Origin: PFJX01 sp964466195
GTDB taxonomy: Bacteria > Pseudomonadota > Gammaproteobacteria > Burkholderiales > Thiobacillaceae
Length of the DNA: 64,000 nucleotides
Assembly (NCBI GenBank): GCA_964466195.1
Contig: CAYXMQ010000007.1
Span: 1-64,000, forward strand
Direction of reading: 5' to 3'
Position numbers and translations under genes: made by a program. Positions within the stretch are counted from its first letter, which is position 1. Each line of letters starts with the position of its first letter. Of the stretch, positions 1 through 7,958 are shown piece after piece. Below the pieces are notes generated by a model. That model ran no database searches and was not told where the DNA came from. It was given only the letters and a program-made list of their open reading frames with translations.

Positions 1-872
1 CCAACCGCATCCAGTGGATCGCCGGCATCATCAACGGCACCACCAACTTCATCCTGTCGGAAATGCGCGACAAGGGTTTGTCTTTCGACGCCGCATTGAA
101 AGACGCCCAGAAGCTGGGTTACGCCGAGGCCGACCCCACGTTCGATATCGAAGGCATCGACGCCGCGCACAAGGCCACGTTGATGGCCTCCATCGCGTTC
201 GGCATCCCGGTGCAGTTCGACAAGGCCTATGTCGAAGGCATCACCAAGCTGGAAGCCATGGACATTCGCTACGCCGAACAACTCGGCTATCGCATCAAAT
301 TGCTCGGCATCGCCAAGCGCAAGGAAAACGGCGTCGAGTTGCGCGTGCATCCGACCCTGATTCCGGCCAAGCGACTGATCGCCAATGTCGAAGGCGCGAT
401 GAACGCGGTGCTGGTACAGGGCGATGCCGTGGGCGCAACGCTGTATTACGGCAAAGGCGCCGGCGCGGAACCGACGGCTTCGTCGGTGATCGCCGATCTG
501 GTCGATGTCACCCGTTTGCATACCGCCGACAGACAGCATCGCGTGCCGCATCTGGCCTTCCAGCCGGATCAACTGACCGACTTGCCGATCCTGCCGATCG
601 AAGAAGTCGAAACGGCGTATTACCTGCGCATGCGCGCCGCCGACAAACCCGGTGTGCTGGCCGACATCACCCGCATCCTGGCCGATCTGGACATTTCCAT
701 CGACGCGATGCTGCAAAGGGAGCCCGCCGAAGGCGAGGATCAGACCGATATCGTGTTGCTGACCCATGTCGCCAAGGAAAAAGCCGTGAATGCGGCGATG
801 GCGAGAATCGAGGCCTTGGCCAACATCGCCGGCAAGGTCACGCGGATTCGGCTTGAAGAGTTGAACGGCTGA
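1..872 (+). CDS. hom: Homoserine dehydrogenase, 5'-truncated
   Basis: This enzyme reduces aspartate semialdehyde to homoserine with NAD(P)H, at the branch point to threonine and methionine. Only the C-terminal 289 residues are in the window; the frame is open from base 3 and the N-terminal Rossmann domain lies upstream. The visible part opens with the family signature GIINGTTNFIL (about visible residues 8-18). It ends in an ACT domain starting near AYYLRMRAADKPGVLAD, the usual site of threonine feedback control. The TGA is followed after one base by the thrC ATG, so the two consecutive threonine-pathway genes are almost certainly co-transcribed. The assignment is secure; the start cannot be seen. 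Confidence 0.96.
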   Translation, partial: NRIQWIAGIINGTTNFILSEMRDKGLSFDAALKDAQKLGYAEADPTFDIEGIDAAHKATLMASIAFGIPVQFDKAYVEGITKLEAMDIRYAEQLGYRIKLLGIAKRKENGVELRVHPTLIPAKRLIANVEGAMNAVLVQGDAVGATLYYGKGAGAEPTASSVIADLVDVTRLHTADRQHRVPHLAFQPDQLTDLPILPIEEVETAYYLRMRAADKPGVLADITRILADLDISIDAMLQREPAEGEDQTDIVLLTHVAKEKAVNAAMARIEALANIAGKVTRIRLEELNG

Positions 873-873
873 C

Positions 874-2307
874 ATGCGCTACCTCAGCACGCGCGGCCGC
901 GCTCCCGCCCTGACCTTCTCGCAAATCCTGCTCGGCGGCCTGGCGCCGGACGGCGGCCTGTATCTGCCGGAAACCTATCCGCAATTCAGTGCCGCCGATC
1001 TGGCCGCCATGCGCGGCATGGATTACCGGCAACTGGCGTTTGCTATCCTGTCCCGTCTGGCCGACGACATCGAGCCGGACGACCTGAAAGCGCTGATCGA
1101 CAAGACCTATACGACCGAAGCCTATTCCCACGGTCGCCCGGATTCGGATTTCAGCCAGATCGCGCCGGTGCGCCGGCTGGAAGACGGTCTCTACATCCTG
1201 GAACTGTCCAATGGCCCGACGCTGGCGTTCAAGGACATGGCCATGCAATTGCTCGGCAACTTGTTCGAGTACGCACTCGACAAAGCCGGTCAAGACATCA
1301 ACATCCTCGGCGCAACTTCGGGCGATACCGGTTCGGCTGCCGAATACGCCATGCGCGGCAAGCACAATGTGCGCGTGTTCATGCTGTCACCGGAACACGG
1401 TATGACGCGCTTCCAGCAGGCGCAGATGTACTCGCTGCAGGACGCCAACATCTTCAACATCGCGGTGCGCGGCGTATTCGACGAGTGCCAGGATATCGTC
1501 AAGGCGGTGTCCAACGACCACGCCTTCAAGGCGAAATACCGTATCGGCGCGGTGAATTCGATCAACTGGGCGCGGGTGGCGGCACAGGTGATCTACTACT
1601 TCAAGGCCTATTTCGCGGTGACCGCGGGCGAGGGCGACAAAGTCGATTTCTCGGTGCCTTCGGGCAACTTCGGCAACGTCTGCGCCGGCCATATCGCCCG
1701 CATGATGGGGTTGCCGATAGGCCGCCTGATCGTCGCCACCAACGAAAACGATGTGCTGGACGAGTTTTTCCGCAGCGGCGTCTATCGCCCGCGCACTTCG
1801 GCGCAAACGCTGCATACCTCCAGCCCGTCGATGGACATTTCCAAGGCCTCCAACTTCGAGCGCTTCATCTTTGACCTGGTTGGCCGCGACGGCGAACGCG
1901 TCGCCGAGTTGTGGCGCGCCGTGGAACGCGGCGAGAGCTTCGATCTCAATGCTTCCGGCCTGATGGCCAAGGTTGCGGAATTCGGCTTCGCGTCCGGTTC
2001 CAGCAGCCACGCCGACCGCCTGGCGACGATCCGCATGGCCTGGGAAAAATATGGCGTCATGGTCGACACCCATACCGCCGATGGCCTGAAGGTCGGCTTG
2101 GAGCATCGCGAAGCCGGCATTCCGCTGGTCTGCCTGGAAACCGCGCTGCCGGCCAAATTCGAAGACAGCCTCGTCGAGGCACTGGGGCGCAAGCCGGAAC
2201 GCCCGGCCGGTCTGGAAAATCTGGAGTCGTTGCCGCAACGGGTTGAGACCATGAATGCGGACGCGGCGGCCATTCAGGCATTTATTGCGCATCACGCCAA
2301 CGACTGA
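874..2307 (+). CDS. thrC: Threonine synthase
   Basis: This PLP enzyme converts O-phosphohomoserine to threonine, the last step of the pathway begun by hom just upstream. The protein is 477 residues, the long form usual in proteobacteria. It begins MRYLSTRG, typical of the family, and has the PLP lysine in NGPTLAFKDMA (about Lys120) and a phosphate-binding GATSGDTGSAA segment near residues 149-159. The start codon lies one base after the hom stop, which suggests translational coupling. No terminator is evident before the RNase gene 4 bp downstream. Confidence 0.97.
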   Translation: MRYLSTRGRAPALTFSQILLGGLAPDGGLYLPETYPQFSAADLAAMRGMDYRQLAFAILSRLADDIEPDDLKALIDKTYTTEAYSHGRPDSDFSQIAPVRRLEDGLYILELSNGPTLAFKDMAMQLLGNLFEYALDKAGQDINILGATSGDTGSAAEYAMRGKHNVRVFMLSPEHGMTRFQQAQMYSLQDANIFNIAVRGVFDECQDIVKAVSNDHAFKAKYRIGAVNSINWARVAAQVIYYFKAYFAVTAGEGDKVDFSVPSGNFGNVCAGHIARMMGLPIGRLIVATNENDVLDEFFRSGVYRPRTSAQTLHTSSPSMDISKASNFERFIFDLVGRDGERVAELWRAVERGESFDLNASGLMAKVAEFGFASGSSSHADRLATIRMAWEKYGVMVDTHTADGLKVGLEHREAGIPLVCLETALPAKFEDSLVEALGRKPERPAGLENLESLPQRVETMNADAAAIQAFIAHHAND

Positions 2308-2311
2308 ACCC

Positions 2312-2689
2312 ATGGCCTATTTGAGGCGGTTAGTCGTTCTGTGGTTGCTTGTCGGGGTCGGACTTTGGTCCGGCCTTGGGCACGCATTCTGGTGGGGAAA
2401 CACGCCGCCAGCGAGCGCGGAAATCCAGCTACAGCAGCTGCCGGCGGAAGCCCGTCAGACCTTGCTGCTGATCAAGAGCGGGGGGCCTTTTCCCTATACT
2501 CGCGATGGTATTCCGTTCGGCAACCGCGAAGGCCTGTTGCCCGCACAGCCGCGCAACTATTACCGTGAATACACCGTTCCGACGCCGGGATTGAAGCACC
2601 GCGGTGCGCGCCGGATTGTCGCCGGCAAGGCCGGGGACTACTGGTACACCGCCGACCATTACCGCTCTTTCAAACGTATCCGGGAATAA
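2312..2689 (+). CDS. Secreted barnase-like guanyl-specific ribonuclease
   Basis: A 125-residue protein with a signal-peptide-like N-terminus (MAYLRRLVVLWLLVGVGLWS, cleavage likely near GHA, residue 25). It continues with a small N1/T1/barnase-type domain. Residues equivalent to the barnase catalytic set are visible: Glu86 in YYREYTV, Arg97/Arg100 in KHRGARRIV, and His116 in ADHYRSF. PFGNREGLLP matches the barnase substrate loop. I chose the ATG at 2312 because the frame upstream lies inside thrC. A barstar-like gene follows 20 bp downstream, which fits a nuclease and immunity pair. Role (nutrient scavenging, competition or other) is not shown by the sequence. Confidence 0.87.
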   Translation: MAYLRRLVVLWLLVGVGLWSGLGHAFWWGNTPPASAEIQLQQLPAEARQTLLLIKSGGPFPYTRDGIPFGNREGLLPAQPRNYYREYTVPTPGLKHRGARRIVAGKAGDYWYTADHYRSFKRIRE

Positions 2690-2709
2690 CCGGACCGGGG
2701 TGCGATGAC

Positions 2710-3141
2710 ATGAACAGAGAGCTGGAAATCAACCGTGCCGTAGCCGAAGTGCTGGGCCGACCCGATCTGAACGGGGTCTACCGCGTCTCGCAATCCGGTT
2801 TCGCTGTTCAGCCGATTCTGGATGGGCGCACGTTGGCGGACAAACAGTCCTTGCTGGCCGGCATTGCGCAGGCGCTGGAATTTCCGGACTATTTCGGTGC
2901 GAACTGGGATGCACTGGAAGAGTGCCTGGGCGATATGAGCTGGCGCGCGGGTCGCATCTGCCTGTTGATCGAGCACGCCGACGCCATCCCGGAAGTGCTG
3001 CTGAATACGCTGTTGGCGATTTTTTCGGCACAGGCTGAACAGTGGGCCAGCGAGGGCCGGGTTTGCAGTTTGTTTCTATGCGGGCTGGATGACACCAAAA
3101 TGCGTGCCGCAATCAACGCCGAGATTCCGCTGTTGGCCTGA
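2710..3141 (+). CDS. Barstar-family ribonuclease inhibitor
   Basis: A 143-residue protein with no signal peptide. The barstar core is at about residues 56-76, FPDYFGANWDALEECLGDM, which matches the barnase-contacting helix of barstar. Asp67 corresponds to the key barstar Asp35, and Glu71 sits where barstar has Asp39. The protein is about 50 residues longer than classical barstar, with an added N-terminal segment. It lies directly downstream of the barnase-like RNase and probably protects the cytoplasm from RNase that has not yet been exported. The family is clear; cognate binding to the neighbour is inferred from adjacency. Confidence 0.88.
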   Translation: MNRELEINRAVAEVLGRPDLNGVYRVSQSGFAVQPILDGRTLADKQSLLAGIAQALEFPDYFGANWDALEECLGDMSWRAGRICLLIEHADAIPEVLLNTLLAIFSAQAEQWASEGRVCSLFLCGLDDTKMRAAINAEIPLLA

Positions 3142-3157
3142 AATCAACGCAGTTCGG

Positions 3158-4375
3158 TCAATGCACCTCGTCGTCGCGATGGCGACGCCAGATGAAGGCC
3201 ATGGTCAGGCTGATGAAGAGACCGAACGTCGCGATCACCCAATGAATATGTACGCCGTGGCCGACCATTACGGCGTAGGCGCCAAGCAAGACCAGGATGC
3301 CCAGGTTCTCGTTGAAATTCTGAATGGCGATGGAACGTCCCGCCCCCATCAGCAAATGCCCGCGGTGCTGCAGCAAGGCGTTCAGCGGCACGACGAAGAA
3401 ACCGGACAACATGCCAACCACGAACAGCAGCGCCGCGGCGATGCGCCAATCCGTCACGAAAACCATGGCGATGACCATCACGCCAAGAATGATTCCGGCC
3501 GGGAGAACTTTGACTGCGCTTTCGAGCCGAATCCATTTGCCAGCCAGTGCCGCGCCCACGGCGATGCCGACGGCGGACATCGCGGTGATCTGGGTCGCCT
3601 GGGTCAGGTCGAACTGGAGATTGAATGCCGCCCAGGCCAGGACGACGAGTCGCAGCGTCGCGCCGACGCCCCAGAACAACGTGGTAACGGCCAGCGAAAC
3701 CTGGCCCAGCGGGTCTTTCCAGAGCAGCTTGAAGTTGTGCCAGAACTCATACAGCAGAAAGGCCGGATTGCGTTTGGCGATGCGATGATCGGGTGGCAGG
3801 TGCGGGATATACAGGTTGAACCAGGCCGCCAGCAGATAGAGCGTCAGTGTGACCACGATGGCGAATTGGGGCACTGAAAGCCAGTCGGCCATGTGCCAGT
3901 CGATCAGGGCGGCGCCGATCAGCTGCGGGCTGATCAGCAGGCCGCCGACAACCGCGCCGAGAATGATGGCGGCGACCGTCGCCCCTTCCATCCAGCTGTT
4001 GGCCTTGACCAGCAGGGCAGGCGGGAGGAACTCGGTCAAGATGCCGTATTTGGCCGGCGAGTAGGCCGCGGCGCCGAGTCCGACGATGGCGTAGGCATAA
4101 AGCGGTTGCATGCCTGCCAACATGGCAATGCAGCCGATCACCTTGATGGCATTGCTGATGAACATGACCCGACCTTTGGGGTACGAGTCGGCAAAAGCGC
4201 CGACAAACGGCGCCAGCACGATGTAGGAAAGGATGAAAAACTGCTGCAGCAGAGGAACGTGCCAATCGGGCGCCGAGAGCGACATCAGCAAGGCGATGGC
4301 CGCAAACAGCAGGGCGTTATCCGCCAGCGCGGAAAAAAACTGGGCCGTGAGAATGATGTAGAAACCGCGATTCAT
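3158..4375 (-). CDS. lplT: Lysophospholipid transporter, MFS family
   Basis: An inner-membrane major facilitator protein (about 405 residues, some 10-12 hydrophobic segments) resembling LplT, which flips lyso-phosphatidylethanolamine inward for re-acylation. The N-terminal AQFFSALADNALLFAAIALL is the LplT signature; SYPKGRVMF matches the family's cytoplasmic loop. In many bacteria lplT is adjacent or fused to the acyltransferase aas; no acyltransferase is seen here, so it stands alone. I prefer the ATG at 4375; an in-frame TTG at 4390 is possible. The gene is convergent with the barstar gene (16 bp apart) and divergent from the LysR gene. Confidence 0.85.
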   Translation of the reverse strand: MNRGFYIILTAQFFSALADNALLFAAIALLMSLSAPDWHVPLLQQFFILSYIVLAPFVGAFADSYPKGRVMFISNAIKVIGCIAMLAGMQPLYAYAIVGLGAAAYSPAKYGILTEFLPPALLVKANSWMEGATVAAIILGAVVGGLLISPQLIGAALIDWHMADWLSVPQFAIVVTLTLYLLAAWFNLYIPHLPPDHRIAKRNPAFLLYEFWHNFKLLWKDPLGQVSLAVTTLFWGVGATLRLVVLAWAAFNLQFDLTQATQITAMSAVGIAVGAALAGKWIRLESAVKVLPAGIILGVMVIAMVFVTDWRIAAALLFVVGMLSGFFVVPLNALLQHRGHLLMGAGRSIAIQNFNENLGILVLLGAYAVMVGHGVHIHWVIATFGLFISLTMAFIWRRHRDDEVH

Positions 4376-4523
4376 CTGGCCTGTATTCAACGATTCAATG
4401 GGTTTGGATGCAAGTTAGGCGGTGAGTCTTAACACATTGCGGTTTCAACCCGCCATTGCCGTCAATGCCGCGGGCCGCAAGACGGCGTCGTTGCACTGGG
4501 CGGGGCGCCGATATTAGCGTCAA

Positions 4524-4539
4524 TTATCAAAGCTGATAA
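4524..4539. promoter_or_regulatory. Inverted repeat TTATCA-N4-TGATAA
   Basis: Perfect 6-bp arms separated by AAGC, in the 270-bp AT-rich region between lplT and the divergent LysR gene. A second perfect pair, ACAGCC-N8-GGCTGT, lies at 4568-4587. These are candidate operator sites; the binding protein is unknown, but a LysR-type activator site upstream of its own gene is plausible. Confidence 0.4.
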
Positions 4540-4600
4540 CGGTTTTAAGTAAATTCAGCGGCTTTGCACAGCCATTCTTGCGGCTGTCATAAATAAGCAA

Positions 4601-4621
4601 ATTATGATTGAATTGCATAAT
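4601..4621. promoter_or_regulatory. LysR-type box ATTATG-N9-CATAAT
   Basis: A perfect dyad of the T-N11-A form typical of LysR recognition sites, 24 bp before the ATG of the LysR-family gene at 4646. Its position near the likely promoter would suit autoregulation. The arms were read directly; the function is inferred. Confidence 0.5.
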
Positions 4622-4645
4622 TAAAATTTATCTGCGCATAAGAGA

Positions 4646-5569
4646 ATGGCTGATCGCCGACTGCAAGTTTTCCACACCGTTGCCAAACAACTCTCCTTCA
4701 CCAAAGCGGCGGAATTGTTGTTCATGACCCAGCCTGCCGTCACCTTCCAGGTCAAACAACTGGAAGAGCATTTCAACACCCGCTTGTTTGAGCGCTCACA
4801 TGGCAAGATATCGCTGACGCCTGCCGGCGAACTGGCGCTCGATTATGCCGAGCGGATACTCAATCTGACCGGCGAAATGGAGATGCGCATCTCTGAACTC
4901 ACCGGCCAGGTGAGCGGACCTTTGATGATCGGCGCGTCCACCACGATTGCCGAATACATGCTGCCGCGCTTGCTTGGTGAATTCAAGCAAAGGCACCCGG
5001 AAATCCAGGCGCGCTTGACGGTCGCCAACTCTGAAACGATTGAAAACAAAGTCGCCGACCATACGCTCGACATGGGACTGATCGAATCCGCTTCGCATCA
5101 TCCCAATCTGGTCACCGAAGTATGTTGTGAAGACGAGCTGGTCATGATTTGCGCGCCTTTCTCCGATCTGGCCGAACTCGCCCATGTTTCGCCCAGACAG
5201 GTTGCCTCGCATCCTTACATCAGTCGCGAGTCGGGCTCCGGCACGCGCGAATGCATCGACGATTTCTTTCGCAACAACGGCGTGCCGCTCGATGAGGTCA
5301 ATCTGGTCATGGAGCTGGGCAGTCGCGAGGCGATCAAGGGTGCGGTGGCCGCCGGACTGGGGGTGGCCGTCCTGTCCAGCACCACGGTGTCGAAGGAAAT
5401 CAGGCTTGATGAGTTGGTGGCCATTCCGCTCGATCCGCCGTTGCGGCGCCAGTTGTCGCTGGTGTATCCGCCGGAAAAATTCCGCAGCAAACTGCTGCAG
5501 TCCTTCCTGGATTTCCTCGAGCAAAGTCCATTGATCAAGGATTACTCCGTTCCCAAGAGCAAGAAATGA
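4646..5569 (+). CDS. LysR-family transcriptional regulator (CysL/YeiE-like)
   Basis: A 307-residue regulator. The N-terminal winged helix-turn-helix is at about residues 3-60 (FTKAAELLFMTQPAVTFQVKQLE, then RLFERSHGKISLTPAGE). A C-terminal substrate-binding domain begins near SGPLMIGASTTIAEY at about residue 90. The overall sequence resembles the CysL/YeiE branch, which responds to sulfur or selenium compounds; the effector cannot be read from sequence. Upstream dyads at 4524 and 4601 suggest autoregulation and possibly control of divergent lplT. The stop overlaps the next gene by 4 bp (ATGA), so the pair is co-translated. Confidence 0.88.
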   Translation: MADRRLQVFHTVAKQLSFTKAAELLFMTQPAVTFQVKQLEEHFNTRLFERSHGKISLTPAGELALDYAERILNLTGEMEMRISELTGQVSGPLMIGASTTIAEYMLPRLLGEFKQRHPEIQARLTVANSETIENKVADHTLDMGLIESASHHPNLVTEVCCEDELVMICAPFSDLAELAHVSPRQVASHPYISRESGSGTRECIDDFFRNNGVPLDEVNLVMELGSREAIKGAVAAGLGVAVLSSTTVSKEIRLDELVAIPLDPPLRRQLSLVYPPEKFRSKLLQSFLDFLEQSPLIKDYSVPKSKK

Positions 5570-5913
5570 CGGCGACGGAGCGACGGTTATTGCGCCTGTT
5601 CCGGGCGCTTTCCGAAACCAAGCAGGCCGGGCTGCTGGATTACGCCGAATTCCTGCTCGCCCGGGTAGCTCCCGCAGCGGAAGCCGTGGCGCAGACGCCG
5701 CTGGATATTCCGCGGCCGGCCCAGGAAAGCGTCGTCAAGGCGATCAAGCGCCTGCGCGATACCTACCCGATGCTTGATCGCGCCAAGCTGATTCATGAAA
5801 CCTCCGCGCTGATGAGCCAGCATCTGGTGCAAGGCCGCAGCGCAGTCGATGTGATCAACCAACTCGAAACCCTGTTCCAGCGCCACTATCAGTTGCGACA
5901 AGACGCGGAATAG
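5566..5913 (+). CDS. Small conserved helical protein of unknown function
   Basis: A 115-residue soluble protein, predicted largely helical, opening MTATERRLLRLFRALSETKQ. I recognise this only as the kind of short hypothetical found in betaproteobacteria, and cannot name a domain. A Pro-rich middle (PLDIPRPAQES) separates an N-terminal helical part from a C-terminal part with HETSALMSQHLVQGRSAVDV. The ATG overlaps the LysR stop (ATGA), so translation is coupled to the regulator; ubiG follows 63 bp later. It may work with the regulator, but this is only context. Confidence 0.7.
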   Translation: MTATERRLLRLFRALSETKQAGLLDYAEFLLARVAPAAEAVAQTPLDIPRPAQESVVKAIKRLRDTYPMLDRAKLIHETSALMSQHLVQGRSAVDVINQLETLFQRHYQLRQDAE

Positions 5914-5976
5914 CGTTCCCGCTTTGCCGTGCGCCAATATGCCGCGAGAATGCAGGGATCAAATCAAGGAATCAAC

Positions 5977-6675
5977 ATGAGCAACGCCGATCAAGCCGAA
6001 CTGGACAAATTCAGCCAACTCGCCCACCGCTGGTGGGATGCCAATTCCGAATTCAAGCCTTTGCACGACATCAACCCGCTGCGTCTGGACTGGATTGCCA
6101 ACTTGGCCGGCGGCTTGCAGGGCAAGCGCGTGGTTGATGTCGGTTGCGGCGGTGGCATTCTGTCCGAGAGCATGGCGCAGCAAGGCGCCCAGGTCACCGG
6201 CATCGATTTGGCCGAAAAACCGCTCAAAGTAGCCAAGCTGCATCAACTGGAATCGGGCGTTCAGGTCGATTACCGCCTGATCTCAGCGGAAGATCTCGCC
6301 GCCGCCGAGCCGGCAAGTTTCGATGTGGTCACCTGCATGGAAATGCTGGAACACGTGCCCGATCCGCTCTCGGTCATGGTCGCCTGCGCGCGCATGGTCA
6401 AGCCGAATGGATGGGTGTTTTTCTCCACGCTGAACCGCAACCCGAAAAGCTATCTGTTCGCCATCGTGGGTGCGGAATACGTATTGAATCTGCTGCCCAA
6501 GGGGACGCACGACTGGTCCAAGTTCATCAAGCCGCACGAATTGGCGGCTTACGCCCGCCAGGCGGGACTCGATTCCGTCGAGTTGATGGGGATGACCTAC
6601 AACCCGTTGACCAAGGTCTACCGGCTCGAACGGGATACCGACGTCAATTACCTGCTGGCCTGTCGTCGCATTTGA
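5977..6675 (+). CDS. ubiG: Ubiquinone biosynthesis O-methyltransferase
   Basis: A SAM-dependent enzyme that performs the two O-methylations of ubiquinone synthesis on the cytoplasmic membrane face. At 232 residues it matches the family length. The SAM motif VVDVGCGGGILSESMA is near residues 50-65 and the second motif VTCMEMLEHVPDP near 119-131. HRWWDANSEFKPLHDINPLR is the characteristic UbiG N-terminus. I chose the ATG at 5977 because AAGGA precedes it by 7 bp; an upstream ATG at 5929 in the same frame lacks such a site. It is followed closely by gph, a common pairing. Confidence 0.95.
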   Translation: MSNADQAELDKFSQLAHRWWDANSEFKPLHDINPLRLDWIANLAGGLQGKRVVDVGCGGGILSESMAQQGAQVTGIDLAEKPLKVAKLHQLESGVQVDYRLISAEDLAAAEPASFDVVTCMEMLEHVPDPLSVMVACARMVKPNGWVFFSTLNRNPKSYLFAIVGAEYVLNLLPKGTHDWSKFIKPHELAAYARQAGLDSVELMGMTYNPLTKVYRLERDTDVNYLLACRRI

Positions 6676-6696
6676 TCTTCGCATAGAGCCGACGGC

Positions 6697-7365
6697 ATGC
6701 CAGCGCGGATCAACGCGGTCCTGTTCGACCTCGATGGCACCCTGGTCGATACCGCACCGGATTTGGGCGCCGCACTCAACGCCATGCGGCATCGGCGCGG
6801 ACTTCTCGCCTTGCCCGAGTCGGCGTACCGGCCGCAAGCCTCGCATGGCACGCAGGGCCTGCTGCGCATCGGCTTTGGTGTCGATCAGCAACATCCTGAT
6901 TTTGCCGGCTTGCGGCAAGAGTTTTTGGCCCACTATGCGGCCAATCTCACCGGCAACTCCCCGTTATTCCCCGGCATGGCAGCGGTTCTTGCCGGGTTCG
7001 ATGCGCGTGCGATCAAATGGGGCGTGGTCACCAACAAGCCTGCCCAGTTCACCCAACCGCTGCTTGACCACCTGGGTTTGATGCAACGCGCCGCCTTCGT
7101 CGTTTCCGGCGATACCTGTGCACAACCCAAACCGCATCCCGCGCCGTTGCTGCATGCCTGCCGAATTGCCCAGGTTGCGGCGGCGGACTGTCTGTACGTC
7201 GGCGATGCCGAGCGCGACGTGCAAGCCGCGAATGCCGCCGGCATGCCGGCATTGGTCGCCTTATACGGTTATCTCGGTGCGGAAGACCGTCCGGACGAAT
7301 GGGGCGCGCGTGGTTTCATCAATACGCCGGCAGAGTTGTTCGACTGGGTCGAGCGCGGCGCCTAG
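6697..7365 (+). CDS. gph: Phosphoglycolate phosphatase-like HAD hydrolase
   Basis: A 222-residue HAD-superfamily phosphatase. Motif I is FDLDGTLVDTAPDL (Asp11 nucleophile, Asp13 acid), motif II is VVTNKPA, and motif III/IV is Lys in KPHPAPLL plus CLYVGDAERDVQAA. Substrates are probably 2-phosphoglycolate or a related small phosphate. In Pseudomonas the gene next to ubiG encodes the MurNAc-6-phosphate phosphatase MupP, a close relative, so a cell-wall recycling role is the main alternative. It lies 21 bp after ubiG and is convergent with the HIT gene. Confidence 0.85.
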   Translation: MPARINAVLFDLDGTLVDTAPDLGAALNAMRHRRGLLALPESAYRPQASHGTQGLLRIGFGVDQQHPDFAGLRQEFLAHYAANLTGNSPLFPGMAAVLAGFDARAIKWGVVTNKPAQFTQPLLDHLGLMQRAAFVVSGDTCAQPKPHPAPLLHACRIAQVAAADCLYVGDAERDVQAANAAGMPALVALYGYLGAEDRPDEWGARGFINTPAELFDWVERGA

Positions 7366-7415
7366 TCGCCGACGCTTCCCAGGCCCGACTGACGGCCGGC
7401 TTGCAGCGGCGCAAC

Positions 7416-7799
7416 TCAAGCCCAGTATTTCGCCTTCTCCGGCAATACCCAGCGCACGCCGCCTTTCGGGTCGGCCCTGTCGCCCAAATAACGCGGAATC
7501 ACGTGAATATGCAGATGCGGCACGCTCTGGCCGCCGGCGATGCCCTGATTGATGCCGATGTTGTAGCCATCGGGATGGTGCGCGGCGTCGAGCAGGGTCT
7601 TGGCTTTGCTCAGCGCTTGCAGCAGGGCATGCTGTTCCGTTTCGCTGGCATCGAACAGGGTCGGGACGTGGCGTTTGGGTATGACCACAGCATGGCCGGG
7701 TGAAACTGGGAAGCCATCCTTGTAAACCACGGTGAGATCGTTTTCGGCCAGGATGCGGGCGGGGTCGAGAACGCAGAAGGGGCAGGGTTTGGCAGTCAT
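7416..7799 (-). CDS. HIT-family nucleotide hydrolase/transferase
   Basis: A 127-residue histidine-triad protein. The triad HLHIHVIPR lies near residues 95-103; CPFC near the N-terminus resembles the metal-binding start of some HIT proteins. The substrate is probably a purine nucleotide conjugate, but cannot be assigned from sequence. The C-terminus GGVRWVLPEKAKYWA is typical of a proteobacterial subgroup. The gene diverges from pyrG. Confidence 0.88.
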   Translation of the reverse strand: MTAKPCPFCVLDPARILAENDLTVVYKDGFPVSPGHAVVIPKRHVPTLFDASETEQHALLQALSKAKTLLDAAHHPDGYNIGINQGIAGGQSVPHLHIHVIPRYLGDRADPKGGVRWVLPEKAKYWA

Positions 7800-7904
7800 G
7801 TCGAGGCGGTGGAGTCGAAAAATTGAATACGGCGCGCCATTATCGGGGAAACGTTGCGGCTGCGCAGAAACGGAGTCGTCGGGGTTTTCTTCGCCTTGCC
7901 GCCT

Positions 7905-7932
7905 TTGAGGGGCAAGGGCATTCCGGTATCAT
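7905..7932 (+). promoter_or_regulatory. Candidate sigma-70 promoter for pyrG
   Basis: TTGAGG (7905-7910) and TATCAT (7927-7932) separated by 16 bp. A start near 7939 would give a leader of about 20 nt before the pyrG ATG at 7959. No clear Shine-Dalgarno precedes pyrG (the bases are a run of T), so a short leader is notable. This would be the promoter for the pyrG-kdsA-eno run. Confidence 0.5.
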
Positions 7933-7958
7933 TCCGCATCCCTGCATTAGCCTTTTTT

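Noticed and set aside
3089..3877. A 262-codon plus-strand frame across the lplT 3' end
   Set aside because: It is antisense to a convincing membrane transporter and is low-complexity His/Asp/Gln-rich, as expected from shadow frames.
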